NCBI RefSeq assembly: GCF_001045465.1
Contig: NZ_LFND01000006.1
Location: forward strand, 434,001-498,000
DNA length: 64,000 bases
Source: Chryseobacterium angstadtii
Lineage (GTDB): Bacteria; Bacteroidota; Bacteroidia; Flavobacteriales; Weeksellaceae
Direction of reading: 5' to 3'
Below the pieces are notes generated by a model. The model ran no database searches. It had not been told where the DNA came from and worked only from the letters and a program-made list of their open reading frames with translations. Positions 8,325 through 16,467 of the stretch are shown piece by piece (positions within the stretch are counted from its first letter, which is position 1; the number at the start of each line of letters is the position of its first letter). The position numbers and the translations under genes were made by a program.

Positions 8325-8843
8325 ATGAGAAAAATTCTTCCACTACTTTTAGTTCTTTTAGCTGTAATTATTAAAGCCCAGCAATACCCGCTGGTAGTTT
8401 ATAATTTTAGTCCTGTTGCTGTTACTAAAATGAAAATTAAAGTCACAGATCCAACAACCTGGACACAGGACTGCCATCCGATTGTTTCCGGAGAGACCGC
8501 AGGTCCCATGCTACCGGGCACCACTGTTACTTATGATCTTTTGAATACCAGTGCAACAAAAACTCCACCCATCAATCAATGGGATGCTATGTCCCACTAT
8601 ATAGGTATTCCTGATGCAATATATAACGTAAATGCCGGTGCAACCTTGCCAAGTGCTTTAACCTCTATTATTAACTGGCAAAGTATTATTATAGAATTTG
8701 CAAATGGTGAAACCATTGATTTAGGAAGAGGCTGTGTTCAGCCAGGTACTCCGACATTCAATTCGGGACCTACTCCATCTGGCAGAACTGCTGCTACTAA
8801 TACTTTGCTTTCACCTGCACAGCAAATCGTTACTATATTCTGA
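8325..8843 (+). CDS. Small secreted protein, unknown
   Basis: 172 residues with a clear Sec signal (hydrophobic 'LPLLLVLLAVIIKAQ', cleavage after AQ-like site). The mature part is beta-rich and Pro/Thr/Gly-rich, with two cysteines ('QDCHP', 'GRGCVQP') that could form a disulphide. No catalytic motif, T9SS sorting domain or lipobox is visible. It is the second gene of the pair with 7932-8300 and is followed by a strong terminator. Function not recognised. Confidence 0.65.
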   Translation: MRKILPLLLVLLAVIIKAQQYPLVVYNFSPVAVTKMKIKVTDPTTWTQDCHPIVSGETAGPMLPGTTVTYDLLNTSATKTPPINQWDAMSHYIGIPDAIYNVNAGATLPSALTSIINWQSIIIEFANGETIDLGRGCVQPGTPTFNSGPTPSGRTAATNTLLSPAQQIVTIF

Positions 8844-8867
8844 TCATTGTTTATTCAAAATATAAGT

Positions 8868-8899
8868 GAGACTGTTTCAAAGGAGACAGTCTCTTTTTT
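8868..8899 (+). terminator. Terminator after the exported-protein pair
   Basis: An 8-bp stem GAGACTGT/ACAGTCTC with a 10-base loop followed by six Ts, 24 bases past the stop at 8843. Confidence 0.85.
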
Positions 8900-9234
8900 G
8901 TTTTATAACCTCATAAAAGCTGGCCCGCATCGAGCCCCCCGAATCTCACCGGGGCGGTCAAAGATATTAATCTGCTTAATCAAATCAATGAAATTAATTC
9001 CACCTTTGCTGGTCTAAAATAGGCAGTTTTAAGATAATACTTTGTGTAAAAAAATAAGTAGCCTATTTTTCTCAACTGTTTGAAATACCCAATGACAATT
9101 CGTCACTACTTTATCTGATGGCATTATTTTCGTCTTTAACAAAAACAATTCACACAAAATAGTAACATTATTTACTAAAACAACACCTATTAATAAAGAC
9201 AAGTAAAAATTCCGCAACCTGTAATTTTTAATTA
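8900..9234. other. Intergenic stretch holding repeat R2
   Basis: No convincing gene. It contains direct repeat R2 (8972-9045) in a context reading '...AVKDINLLNQINEIN' and then a stop, and a G/C-rich island at about 8922-8958 unlike its A+T-rich surroundings. A 62-codon minus-strand ORF is judged chance. Confidence 0.6.
8972..9045 (+). repeat. 74-bp direct repeat R2
   Basis: Partner of 7243-7316. The ends CTGCTTAATC and ATAATACTTTGT are identical; internal differences are transition-rich. It ends 189 bases before the Ere-like gene. Confidence 0.8.
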
Positions 9235-10512
9235 ATGAAAAAAATTCTTGCTATTTTTATCATTTCTGTTCTTGCTATTTTCCTTCTTAATAAGATGGTA
9301 TACCAGAAAGTTCCGGAACAAGATACAAAAGAACAGCTCGCAGAAGTTGAGCGGTACAAGCATCCCCTGAAAAGTATTTCTATGGAATACCGCGACAACA
9401 GTGATCTTAAAATATTCGATTCTATACTGAAGGACAATAAAGTTTTAATACTTGGGGAAAATACCCATGTTGACGGATCAACTTTCGAAGCCAAAAGCAG
9501 ACTTATCAAATACCTTCATGAAAATTTGAATTATAATGTTGTTCTTTATGAAGCAGGACAATATGATACCTGGGTGATGAACGAAGAAATGAAATATCAC
9601 CAACTTAAAACTTCTGCGGATTCCATCGGAGGTCTTGGACTTTTTGAACACTGGTGGAATGCAAAAGAAAACCAACCGCTGATTCAATATTATCAGAAAA
9701 CCAAAACATCTGCTAACCCTATTGAAATAGGAGGTTTTGATATTCAGTTTTCGGGGGGAGTATTATCTTTCAAACGGGGAAAGCTCCTAAAAGATTTTTT
9801 AAGCCGCAATGCGATTAATATCAACAACTTTCCTATTTTCAACAAGCGTATCAATGAACTCAATAATTTTATTTACCCTAAATACGTCAGCAGAGTCTTA
9901 AAAGGAAATCAGAAAAATGAATTCCTCCAGGAGCTTACCGGACTTGAACAAGCAGTTCTGAAACTGGAAAAAACGCCTGAAAACACAATTTATGCCCGGT
10001 ATTTCAATGACATGAAGAATTATATCACCAAAAACTGGAAATACAAATCGGGCTCTGTGAAGAGTATGCAGTTCAGAGATTCCCTGATGGCGAAAAATCT
10101 TATTTATCAGATCGATTCTGTTTACAAAGACAAAAAGGTCATCGTATGGTGCGCGAACATTCATTCTTTTGCAGAAAGGTACAGCAAAGATTATCTCCCG
10201 CTGGGCTCTTATATCAGGAGTAAATATGGCCAGGCATCCTATATTATTGATTTTTCATCATACGCTCAGCAATACGAAACCGGAGGCCCCGCTGATAAAC
10301 CCGGAAAATGGGCTATTGAAAATATATTTCACAAAACAAAGACGCCTTATTTTTTTCTTAACCTCAGAAATATTCCCGAAAGTTCATTTCTGAAGAAAGA
10401 ATTTGTATCCACCATCAACCAGAGGGTTGACATGAAAAAGAACTGGAGCCGTTCTTTTGACGGAATATTTTACATAGACATCAATACCGTTTTAACCCCT
10501 ATCAAGAAATAA
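9235..10512 (+). CDS. Erythromycin esterase-like protein
   Basis: 425 residues with an N-terminal membrane anchor or uncleaved signal (residues 1-19). The catalytic-fold region starts at about residue 68 with 'VLILGENTHVDGSTFEAKSR' and continues 'NVVLYEAGQYDTW', with 'VIVWCANIHSF' and 'LGSYIRSKYGQASYIIDF' further on. This is the arrangement of EreA/EreB-type hydrolases (GExTH near the start, late His). In that superfamily the GE-TH histidine is catalytic. Members act on macrolide lactones or on unknown esters, so the substrate is uncertain. Its TAA overlaps the ATG of the ABC ATPase by one base (TAATG), indicating translational coupling. Confidence 0.8.
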   Translation: MKKILAIFIISVLAIFLLNKMVYQKVPEQDTKEQLAEVERYKHPLKSISMEYRDNSDLKIFDSILKDNKVLILGENTHVDGSTFEAKSRLIKYLHENLNYNVVLYEAGQYDTWVMNEEMKYHQLKTSADSIGGLGLFEHWWNAKENQPLIQYYQKTKTSANPIEIGGFDIQFSGGVLSFKRGKLLKDFLSRNAININNFPIFNKRINELNNFIYPKYVSRVLKGNQKNEFLQELTGLEQAVLKLEKTPENTIYARYFNDMKNYITKNWKYKSGSVKSMQFRDSLMAKNLIYQIDSVYKDKKVIVWCANIHSFAERYSKDYLPLGSYIRSKYGQASYIIDFSSYAQQYETGGPADKPGKWAIENIFHKTKTPYFFLNLRNIPESSFLKKEFVSTINQRVDMKKNWSRSFDGIFYIDINTVLTPIKK

Positions 10513-11414
10513 TGGAAAGCATCATTACTAAAGATCTGAGCTACACAACAGGTTCTAAATCTATTTTAAACAACATAAGTCTGAATGTTCCGGAAGGCAG
10601 TATATATGGCTATCTGGGAAGAAACGGAGCAGGAAAATCAACGACCATAAAGCTGCTTTTGGGACTTCTGGAAGCGAGCGATGATAAAATATTCATCCAG
10701 AACAAGAGTTTAAAACAGAACCGGACAGAAATCCTGGCATCCACGGGAAATCTTATAGAATCGCCTTGTTTTTATACCAAGCTTACGGTTTTGGAAAATT
10801 TAAAATACCTGGACATCATCTATGGAAAGGGAAGCAAAAGAATTGATGAAGTTCTGGAGCTGGTAGATCTGCATAACGAAAAGAAGAAAAAGTCCAGCGC
10901 CCTTTCAATGGGTATGAAGCAGCGTCTTGGCATTGCTATGGCCATCTTTCACGATCCAAAACTGCTGATCCTGGATGAACCTTTAAATGGTCTGGATCCA
11001 CAGGGAATCTTTGAAATGAGGAAACTTTTTCAGCATCTGAATGAACTGGGGAAAAGTATTTTTCTTTCAAGTCATATCCTGAGCGAGCTGGAAAAAACAG
11101 CAACCCATATCGGGATTATTGAAGGCGGAAAAATGATTTTTCAGGGAACAAAAAATGAACTCCTCAGTCAGGTGGAAAAAGACGTGGTTCTGAAAGTAAA
11201 TCATGCTGAAAAAGCTGTTTCTGTACTGCAGGAATCCTTTTCCGTTGTACAGCAAAGTCCAGATAAAATTTCAGTCAAGGCCACTGATGACAAAAAGTTC
11301 AATATGCTTTTGAAAATATTAATTGAAAGCGGAATTGAAATCTACGACATAGAATCCCAGAGCACGAATCTTGAACAGATTTTTATTAACCTAATCTCTA
11401 AAAACCATGACTAA
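10512..11414 (+). CDS. ABC transporter ATP-binding protein
   Basis: 300 residues. Walker A 'GRNGAGKST' is at 36-44, a signature variant 'LSMGMKQR' near 134 and Walker B 'LLILDEPLNGLDP' near 152, with a His-switch 'SSHIL'. The C-terminal extension after residue 215 is typical of ATPases paired with ABC-2 permeases (BcrA/CcmA-like, drug or bacteriocin export and self-protection). It starts on the one-base overlap with the esterase-like gene and overlaps the permease start by 8 bases, so the three genes form one coupled operon. Confidence 0.92.
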   Translation: MESIITKDLSYTTGSKSILNNISLNVPEGSIYGYLGRNGAGKSTTIKLLLGLLEASDDKIFIQNKSLKQNRTEILASTGNLIESPCFYTKLTVLENLKYLDIIYGKGSKRIDEVLELVDLHNEKKKKSSALSMGMKQRLGIAMAIFHDPKLLILDEPLNGLDPQGIFEMRKLFQHLNELGKSIFLSSHILSELEKTATHIGIIEGGKMIFQGTKNELLSQVEKDVVLKVNHAEKAVSVLQESFSVVQQSPDKISVKATDDKKFNMLLKILIESGIEIYDIESQSTNLEQIFINLISKNHD

Positions 11415-12180
11415 TACATTCTCTAAAGCTTTTTCTTCCGAGCAGTATAAACTCTCTAAGAATAAGGAGATATTCGGAATCTTGCTGCTTCCTGCTCTTA
11501 TTATCTTCGCTATTGATCTTTATGACGTTTACAACATTCTTACCGAAGGCGTGGCTGAAGAAGGAACGGTAAATCCGTGGAAAATGGTATTAGGAAGGAC
11601 GATATGCATGTTTCTTTATATGCTGTACCCTATTCTTGTTTCGCTTTTTGTTCATGCCTGCTGCGATGTGGAATACAGGAATAATAATTATAAAATTCTT
11701 TTTACTATACCGCTTTCAAAGTCGAAAATATTTATGTCAAAAGTATTATTTATGCTGATGACGGTATGGCTTTCGATGATTTTAACTTATCTGGCTTTTC
11801 TTCTGAGCGGCTATCTTTTCAGCATTGCTTTCCCTGAGCTAGGTTTTCAGAATTACGATTTCAGAGAGGTGATTTTTTATGTCTTTTTAAAGTTTACCAT
11901 CACTCTTTCTGCTATTGCCATGATTCAGCTGACATTAAGTCTGATCTTTAAAAACTTCATCTATCCTATTGGTTTCAGTATGTTCATGCTGGTTTTCTCC
12001 ATAATCGTGAATGAGAAAAAGTTTTCTGATTTCATAGTATACACGGGAGGTTATAAACTTTATGGAAATCTGATGTTTGAAAATATTTCTTTTGAACGGC
12101 TGGATTACTGCAATATCGCTGCAATATTTATTTTTGCAGGGGTGAGTTATTATTTGTTTGTGAGTAAAAAAGTAAGTTGA
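11407..12180 (+). CDS. ABC-2 type permease subunit
   Basis: 257 residues with six predicted membrane segments. The N-terminus 'SEQYKLSKNKEIFGILLLPAL' is the pattern of lantibiotic/bacitracin-immunity permeases (ABC-2 family, BcrB-like). Its start overlaps the ATPase gene by 8 bases. It would form a homodimeric exporter with the preceding ATPase; cargo is unknown. Coupling to an esterase-like protein suggests detoxification or export of an ester-containing compound. Confidence 0.85.
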   Translation: MTNTFSKAFSSEQYKLSKNKEIFGILLLPALIIFAIDLYDVYNILTEGVAEEGTVNPWKMVLGRTICMFLYMLYPILVSLFVHACCDVEYRNNNYKILFTIPLSKSKIFMSKVLFMLMTVWLSMILTYLAFLLSGYLFSIAFPELGFQNYDFREVIFYVFLKFTITLSAIAMIQLTLSLIFKNFIYPIGFSMFMLVFSIIVNEKKFSDFIVYTGGYKLYGNLMFENISFERLDYCNIAAIFIFAGVSYYLFVSKKVS

Positions 12181-12196
12181 ATTCAAAAACAGGTTC

Positions 12197-12232
12197 AGCG
12201 GGGTCTGAGACACCGCTAAACTTTCTTTTTAT
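12197..12232 (+). terminator. Probable terminator after the ABC operon
   Basis: A hairpin AGCGG...CCGCT with a further 3-bp inner stem and one mismatch, followed by a T-rich tract, 17 bases after the permease stop. Confidence 0.5.
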
Positions 12233-12243
12233 TTATTTTAAAA

Positions 12244-12735
12244 TTATCTTTTTTCAGTAAACTTCTGCTTACCTTTTATTTCTTTGAAAAGCTCTCTGTA
12301 AAGGCTATCCAGTTCTTTCGGAGGAACACCTGAATCAAAAGTTGATGATTCGTATACTTTTCCATCAGCTGTAATTAATATGGTGGAAGCAAAAGCCCGG
12401 TCCCCAAACCTTCCTTCTGAAGGAGCTGCCAGTGAACTTATTTTATCCAGATTAACCATTTCGGCCTGTTTTACAATACTTTCCCAGGCTGCAGCAGACA
12501 AAACATCAACTGAAACATTGCCGTTTACAGATGTAGTTTTAGAGCCCGGAGTAAATGTAATTAACCTGTTTGTACCTCTGGTCTGTTCCGTGATTTCTAC
12601 CTTCTGAATCTTAGTTTTTTTCTGTACACCGTTTGATGTAATAGCATCTGAACTTCCTTTTTGTTGTGAAGTACAATTCATATGACACAAAACAAGGGGG
12701 ATTAATGCAATCAACAATTTATAATTCATTTTCAT
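12244..12735 (-). CDS. Uncharacterised lipoprotein
   Basis: 163 residues with a signal ending in lipobox-like 'CHMNCTS'. The mature protein has a short charged linker, then an alpha/beta region containing 'AAWESIVKQAEMVNLDKISSL' and 'ASTILITADGKVYESSTFD'. That pattern resembles small proteins that report a target/reference comparison, but I recognise no family. It is oriented against the ABC operon and divergent from the M43 protease gene, with 72 bases between the two starts. Confidence 0.7.
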   Translation of the reverse strand: MKMNYKLLIALIPLVLCHMNCTSQQKGSSDAITSNGVQKKTKIQKVEITEQTRGTNRLITFTPGSKTTSVNGNVSVDVLSAAAWESIVKQAEMVNLDKISSLAAPSEGRFGDRAFASTILITADGKVYESSTFDSGVPPKELDSLYRELFKEIKGKQKFTEKR

Positions 12736-12775
12736 TGTTTTTTAGATTTTACCAAAAATTATTAGTAAAAATAAA

Positions 12776-12783
12776 TATATTTG
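12776..12783 (+). promoter_or_regulatory. Promoter -7 element of the M43 protease gene
   Basis: TATATTTG matches TAnnTTTG, 24 bases before the ATG at 12808. A -33 element is not clear. Confidence 0.55.
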
Positions 12784-12807
12784 TAAAATTAATTAAATTA
12801 TATACAC

Positions 12808-14832
12808 ATGAAAGGTAAAACTACTTTTAAATTACCGTTTTTACTTTTTTTAACACTCTTCTGTTTGGCATTCGGACAGAAAAACGATCCTAAAGATAAG
12901 ATTGTTTTTGGAAAAGTCTATTCCCTTGAAGAGCTTAGAAAAGCAAATGGATTTGTGAGATGTGCTTCTTCAGAATATGAAGCGATGTTACAGCAAAAAG
13001 ACCCAAAAAGAATGACTGAGCAGCAGTTTGAGGACTGGATTGGACCCCTAATTGCTAATGCACAGGCCAACAAGTCTCAGAATGGAGGAATCATCACCAT
13101 CCCTGTTGTAGTACACGTTATCCACAGCGGACAGGCGTTAGGTACGGCACCAAATATTACAGATTCACAGGTTCAGTCTCAGATTACCGTGATGAATAAT
13201 GACTACAGAAAACTGGCAGGAACTCCGGGAGCTAACAGCAGCCCTGTGGGAGCAGATACTATGATACAGTTTGCGTTGGCTAAAGTAGACCCTAAAGGAA
13301 ATCCTACCAACGGGGTAGACCGTGTAAATCTTTGCCAGGCTGCATGGGCAACTTCCGCCATTGACAGCTATGTAAAGCCATTGACAATCTGGGATCCTAC
13401 AAAATATATGAATATGTGGAGTGTACAATTCTCCAATGCTGATCTTCTTGGGTATGCGCAATTCCCTTCCAATTCCAATTTAGCGGGATTGAATGCCAAT
13501 GGTGGTTATGCTGATACCGACGGTGTAGTGGCTAACTATGCTACTTTCGGAAGCAGTGCTTACAACGACGGAACCTTTTTATTAAATGCTCCTTATGACC
13601 GTGGAAGAACAATGACTCACGAAGTGGGACACTTTTTAGGATTAAGACATATCTGGGGAGATTCAACGTGCGGAACCGACTATGTTGCAGATACTCCTAC
13701 TCACAGAACATCTAACGGAGGATGTCCTACGCACCCAAAAGCGAACAACTGTGGTACAGCAGACGAGATGTTTGAAAACTACATGGATTATACTATTGAT
13801 ACTTGTATGAATATCTTCACAATCAACCAAAAAGACAGAATGGATGCTGTGATGAACAATTCTCCAAGAAGAATGGAATTAAAAACATCAACTGCTGACA
13901 TGCCTATTCCTTTATTTGCCAACGATGCAGAATTAAAGGGTGAAAAAAGCTGTGAACAAACAGCATGTGCTGATTCTCCAGCCCCTATAACGGCTCAGTT
14001 CTCACTTTACAACAGAGGAACAAGCGCTCTTACTTCTGCAGTGATTACTTATACTGTAAATGGCGGAGCCGTACAAACCACTAACTGGACTGGAAACTTA
14101 GCACAAGACAAATATGCTATTGTTAGTATTCCTACCGGAGCAACTACAGGTAGTGTTTCAGCACAGATCACATCTGTTAACGCAACTACCGACCAGAGAG
14201 CAAGTAATAATGCTTCATCTGTGGTGTTAGGAAATATAGTACCGGTATCAAGCACAAACTTCAAATTCGAACTACAGCTTGATTATTGGGGATCTGAAAC
14301 TACATGGAACATAAAAAACAGTGCAGGTACTACTCTTTACAGCGGAGGTCCTTATACAGATGTTGTAAACCCTGGTACAAACCCTCCTCCAGCATTAATG
14401 ACTCAAAACTGGGTGTTACCTATAAATGACTGTTATACTTTCACAATCAATGATGTTGCAGGTGATGGTATCTTTGAATATGACGGTTATTACAGAATTC
14501 TAAATTCAGCTGGAACTGTGGTAGCAGCAGGTAATGACTTTACTGATACACAGGAAAGAAAATTCAAAGTAGTAGGTGCCTTATCTACGAACGAGGTTTC
14601 AAAAGACAAAAACACAGCAGGTGTTTATCCAAACCCTGTAAGTGATGTTCTGAACGTTACCAATGTAGCTAACAACACGAAGTATGAAATTTACAACGCT
14701 GTTGGACAGATTGTAAAAACAGGTTCTCTTGAAGATCAGAAAATCCGAGTGGCTGAACTGGCAAAAGGGACTTATTTCATCTCATTCAAAAATGACAAAA
14801 AAGCAGAAGGCGTAAAATTTATAAAAAAATAA
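12808..14832 (+). CDS. Secreted M43-family zinc metalloprotease with T9SS sorting domain
   Basis: 674 residues. A signal peptide (to about residue 24) is followed by a propeptide-like region. The catalytic domain has the extended zinc motif 'HEVGHFLGLRH' at about 271-281 and a downstream Met-turn 'ENYMDYTID', as in M43 (pappalysin/cytophagalysin) proteases. Then comes a CARDB-like beta domain ('APITAQFSLYNRGTSALTSA'), a second beta domain, and a C-terminal T9SS type A sorting domain ('VYPNPVSDVLNV', 'LAKGTYFISFKNDKKAEG'). It should cross the outer membrane by the type IX system as an extracellular protease. It is monocistronic with its own terminator. Confidence 0.93.
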   Translation: MKGKTTFKLPFLLFLTLFCLAFGQKNDPKDKIVFGKVYSLEELRKANGFVRCASSEYEAMLQQKDPKRMTEQQFEDWIGPLIANAQANKSQNGGIITIPVVVHVIHSGQALGTAPNITDSQVQSQITVMNNDYRKLAGTPGANSSPVGADTMIQFALAKVDPKGNPTNGVDRVNLCQAAWATSAIDSYVKPLTIWDPTKYMNMWSVQFSNADLLGYAQFPSNSNLAGLNANGGYADTDGVVANYATFGSSAYNDGTFLLNAPYDRGRTMTHEVGHFLGLRHIWGDSTCGTDYVADTPTHRTSNGGCPTHPKANNCGTADEMFENYMDYTIDTCMNIFTINQKDRMDAVMNNSPRRMELKTSTADMPIPLFANDAELKGEKSCEQTACADSPAPITAQFSLYNRGTSALTSAVITYTVNGGAVQTTNWTGNLAQDKYAIVSIPTGATTGSVSAQITSVNATTDQRASNNASSVVLGNIVPVSSTNFKFELQLDYWGSETTWNIKNSAGTTLYSGGPYTDVVNPGTNPPPALMTQNWVLPINDCYTFTINDVAGDGIFEYDGYYRILNSAGTVVAAGNDFTDTQERKFKVVGALSTNEVSKDKNTAGVYPNPVSDVLNVTNVANNTKYEIYNAVGQIVKTGSLEDQKIRVAELAKGTYFISFKNDKKAEGVKFIKK

Positions 14833-14870
14833 ATTAGATTTCAGTCTGCAGTTTTTGCAACAATAATAAG

Positions 14871-14900
14871 CCTCCGGAAAAATTTCCGGAGGTTTTTTTT
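14871..14900 (+). terminator. Terminator of the M43 protease gene
   Basis: A 10-bp stem CCTCCGGAAA/TTTCCGGAGG separated by two As, followed by eight Ts, 38 bases after the stop. Confidence 0.93.
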
Positions 14901-15070
14901 ATTTTTTTCTTTATTTTTTTCAATCTCCAGCAGAATTCAAAAAACAAGAAAGCACTATTTATAAAACATTGATATTTAACATCTCCTATTTTTTCTAATA
15001 AAGAAACAGACTTCTTTTTAATCCGGGATGATTTGAATGTGACGAATTATTATTAAATAATTTTTCACAA

Positions 15071-15105
15071 TTGTCTTTTTTATTCAAAATAATTTTCTAT
15101 CTTTG
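15071..15105 (+). promoter_or_regulatory. Promoter of the second tRNA-Pro/Arg pair
   Basis: TTG at 15071-15073 and TATCTTTG at 15098-15105, 24 bases apart (a little long), followed by GCACTCGCAA as at the first cluster. The shared leader suggests the promoter was duplicated with the tRNAs and then diverged. The rest of 14901-15149 shows nothing else. Confidence 0.6.
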
Positions 15106-15149
15106 CACTCGCAAAAACGAAGTAACATTCGTTAAGATGACCACCAATT

Positions 15150-15224
15150 CGGGGCGTAGCGTAGTCCGGTCATCGCGCCTGGTTTGGGACCAGGAGGTCG
15201 CAGGTTCGAATCCTGCCGCCCCGA
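15150..15224 (+). tRNA. tRNA-Pro (TGG), copy 2
   Basis: Identical to the gene at 6830-6904, with anticodon TGG in loop TTTGGGA. Confidence 0.95.
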
Positions 15225-15256
15225 CAGTTTTATTAATTTTCTCAAAATTATTTAAT

Positions 15257-15330
15257 GGGTGCGTAGCTCAGCTGGATAGAGCATCTGCCTTCTAAGCAGA
15301 CGGTCAAAGGTTCGAATCCTTTCGCGCTCA
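15257..15330 (+). tRNA. tRNA-Arg (TCT), copy 2
   Basis: Identical to the gene at 6937-7010, with anticodon TCT in loop CTTCTAA. Confidence 0.95.
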
Positions 15331-15334
15331 CAAG

Positions 15335-15364
15335 AAACTCACAATGAAAATTGTGAGTTTTTTT
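15335..15364 (+). terminator. Terminator of the second tRNA pair
   Basis: An 11-bp stem AAACTCACAAT/ATTGTGAGTTT around GAAA with a T tail. It has the same stem as at 7012 with a different loop, so it shares ancestry. Confidence 0.9.
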
Positions 15365-15809
15365 GTTTACAAAGGTTGTGACCGTGTCACTGATCAAGCT
15401 ACCGTTATAAAAACATCCGCTTACTTGAATCAATGACATTGATTCCGTCTTTGCACACTTATAATTTGTAGTATTAAAATCAGACTTTGCGTCAAAGAAA
15501 GTATTCTACTTTTCCACTCTTGTAACACTCTTTTAAAGCCCTAAAACAAGATGATCTCATCTTCACGGACAAATCACCCATTCTCCCATAAATAAAGCAT
15601 TTTTGACTATTCAGAATAAACTTATCACGGTATTTAAAAATAACTGACATCAATTTTGTACTGATTGTTTACTTATTAACGCTTTTCAGACTACTGAAAA
15701 CGGATGTATATAGAAGAACATAAGCAGTTGATAGACTGAAAGATTTACAACTTGTACAGGATATAAAACTTTTGCATATTTATAATCTGATGAAATAAAA
15801 AATTGAGAA
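15365..15809. other. Intergenic stretch, no gene seen
   Basis: It contains a diverged relative of repeats R1/R2 at about 15417-15456, with the small palindrome AATCAATG/CATTGATT and TCCGTCTTTGC. No open frame of convincing length or composition. Confidence 0.55.
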
Positions 15810-16370
15810 ATGGATCATTTTAAAGAAGCTCAGAGTAATATGAGAGACAGTTACGGCAATGGATCAGTTGGCATATTTGTTTCAGGAATAATCTGGCTGC
15901 TCTCATGTGCCGTGGTGAACCTGTATACCCCTCAAAAAGCCATTTGGTTTTTAATGATCGGAGGTGTATTTATTTTTCCGCTTTCCTTACTGATAGGAAA
16001 ACTGGCAGGAATTAAAGGTGAGCATCAAAAGACCAATCCTCTCGGAAAACTTGCTATGGAAGGTACAATATGGATGATTATGTGCATTCCTCTGGCGTAC
16101 GGTCTGTCTTTACAAAAAGCAGAGTGGTTTTTTCAGGGAATGCTGATGATCATAGCAGGCAGATATCTGACTTTCGCCAGTATCTATGGGATATCAGTTT
16201 ACTGGATGTTGGGAGCTGTACTCGGACTGTCTGCTTTTGCCCTTTTCAGTACAGGAGCAGGAACATTTTTATCTGCTTTCGCCGGTGGTTTTGTAGAAAC
16301 AGTATTCGGAGTTATGATTTACCTATTCTACAGACGTGATAAGCAAAAAGAGCTGAAAGGACATCAATAG
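15810..16370 (+). CDS. Multi-pass membrane protein, unknown
   Basis: 186 residues with about six membrane segments in three close pairs and a short basic C-terminus ('YRRDKQKELKGHQ'). The N-terminal 25 residues are polar. I do not recognise the family with certainty. No operon partner; the next gene is convergent, separated by a terminator. Confidence 0.75.
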   Translation: MDHFKEAQSNMRDSYGNGSVGIFVSGIIWLLSCAVVNLYTPQKAIWFLMIGGVFIFPLSLLIGKLAGIKGEHQKTNPLGKLAMEGTIWMIMCIPLAYGLSLQKAEWFFQGMLMIIAGRYLTFASIYGISVYWMLGAVLGLSAFALFSTGAGTFLSAFAGGFVETVFGVMIYLFYRRDKQKELKGHQ

Positions 16371-16420
16371 AATAGCATTAAAAGGTTATTAATAAATCTG
16401 ATCAATCATTTACAGGTCAT

Positions 16421-16450
16421 AAAAAAGCCGCTATACAGTGTACAACGGCT
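16421..16450 (-). terminator. Terminator of the SH3-like protein gene
   Basis: AGCCG/CGGCT stem with a partly paired 15-base loop, followed on the minus strand by six Ts. Confidence 0.7.
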
Positions 16451-16467
16451 CAATTTATCATTATATT

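Larger units (their letters stand above)
15148..15333 (+). repeat. 186-bp perfect direct repeat, copy 2 (tRNA-Pro + tRNA-Arg)
   Basis: Identical to 6828-7013, offset exactly 8320 bases. The two copies bound the 7.0-15.1 kb accessory segment. Confidence 0.95.

Noticed and set aside
9029..9217. 62-codon minus-strand ORF before the Ere-like gene
   Set aside because: No promoter or family signal, low-complexity hydrophobic content, and it partly overlaps repeat R2.
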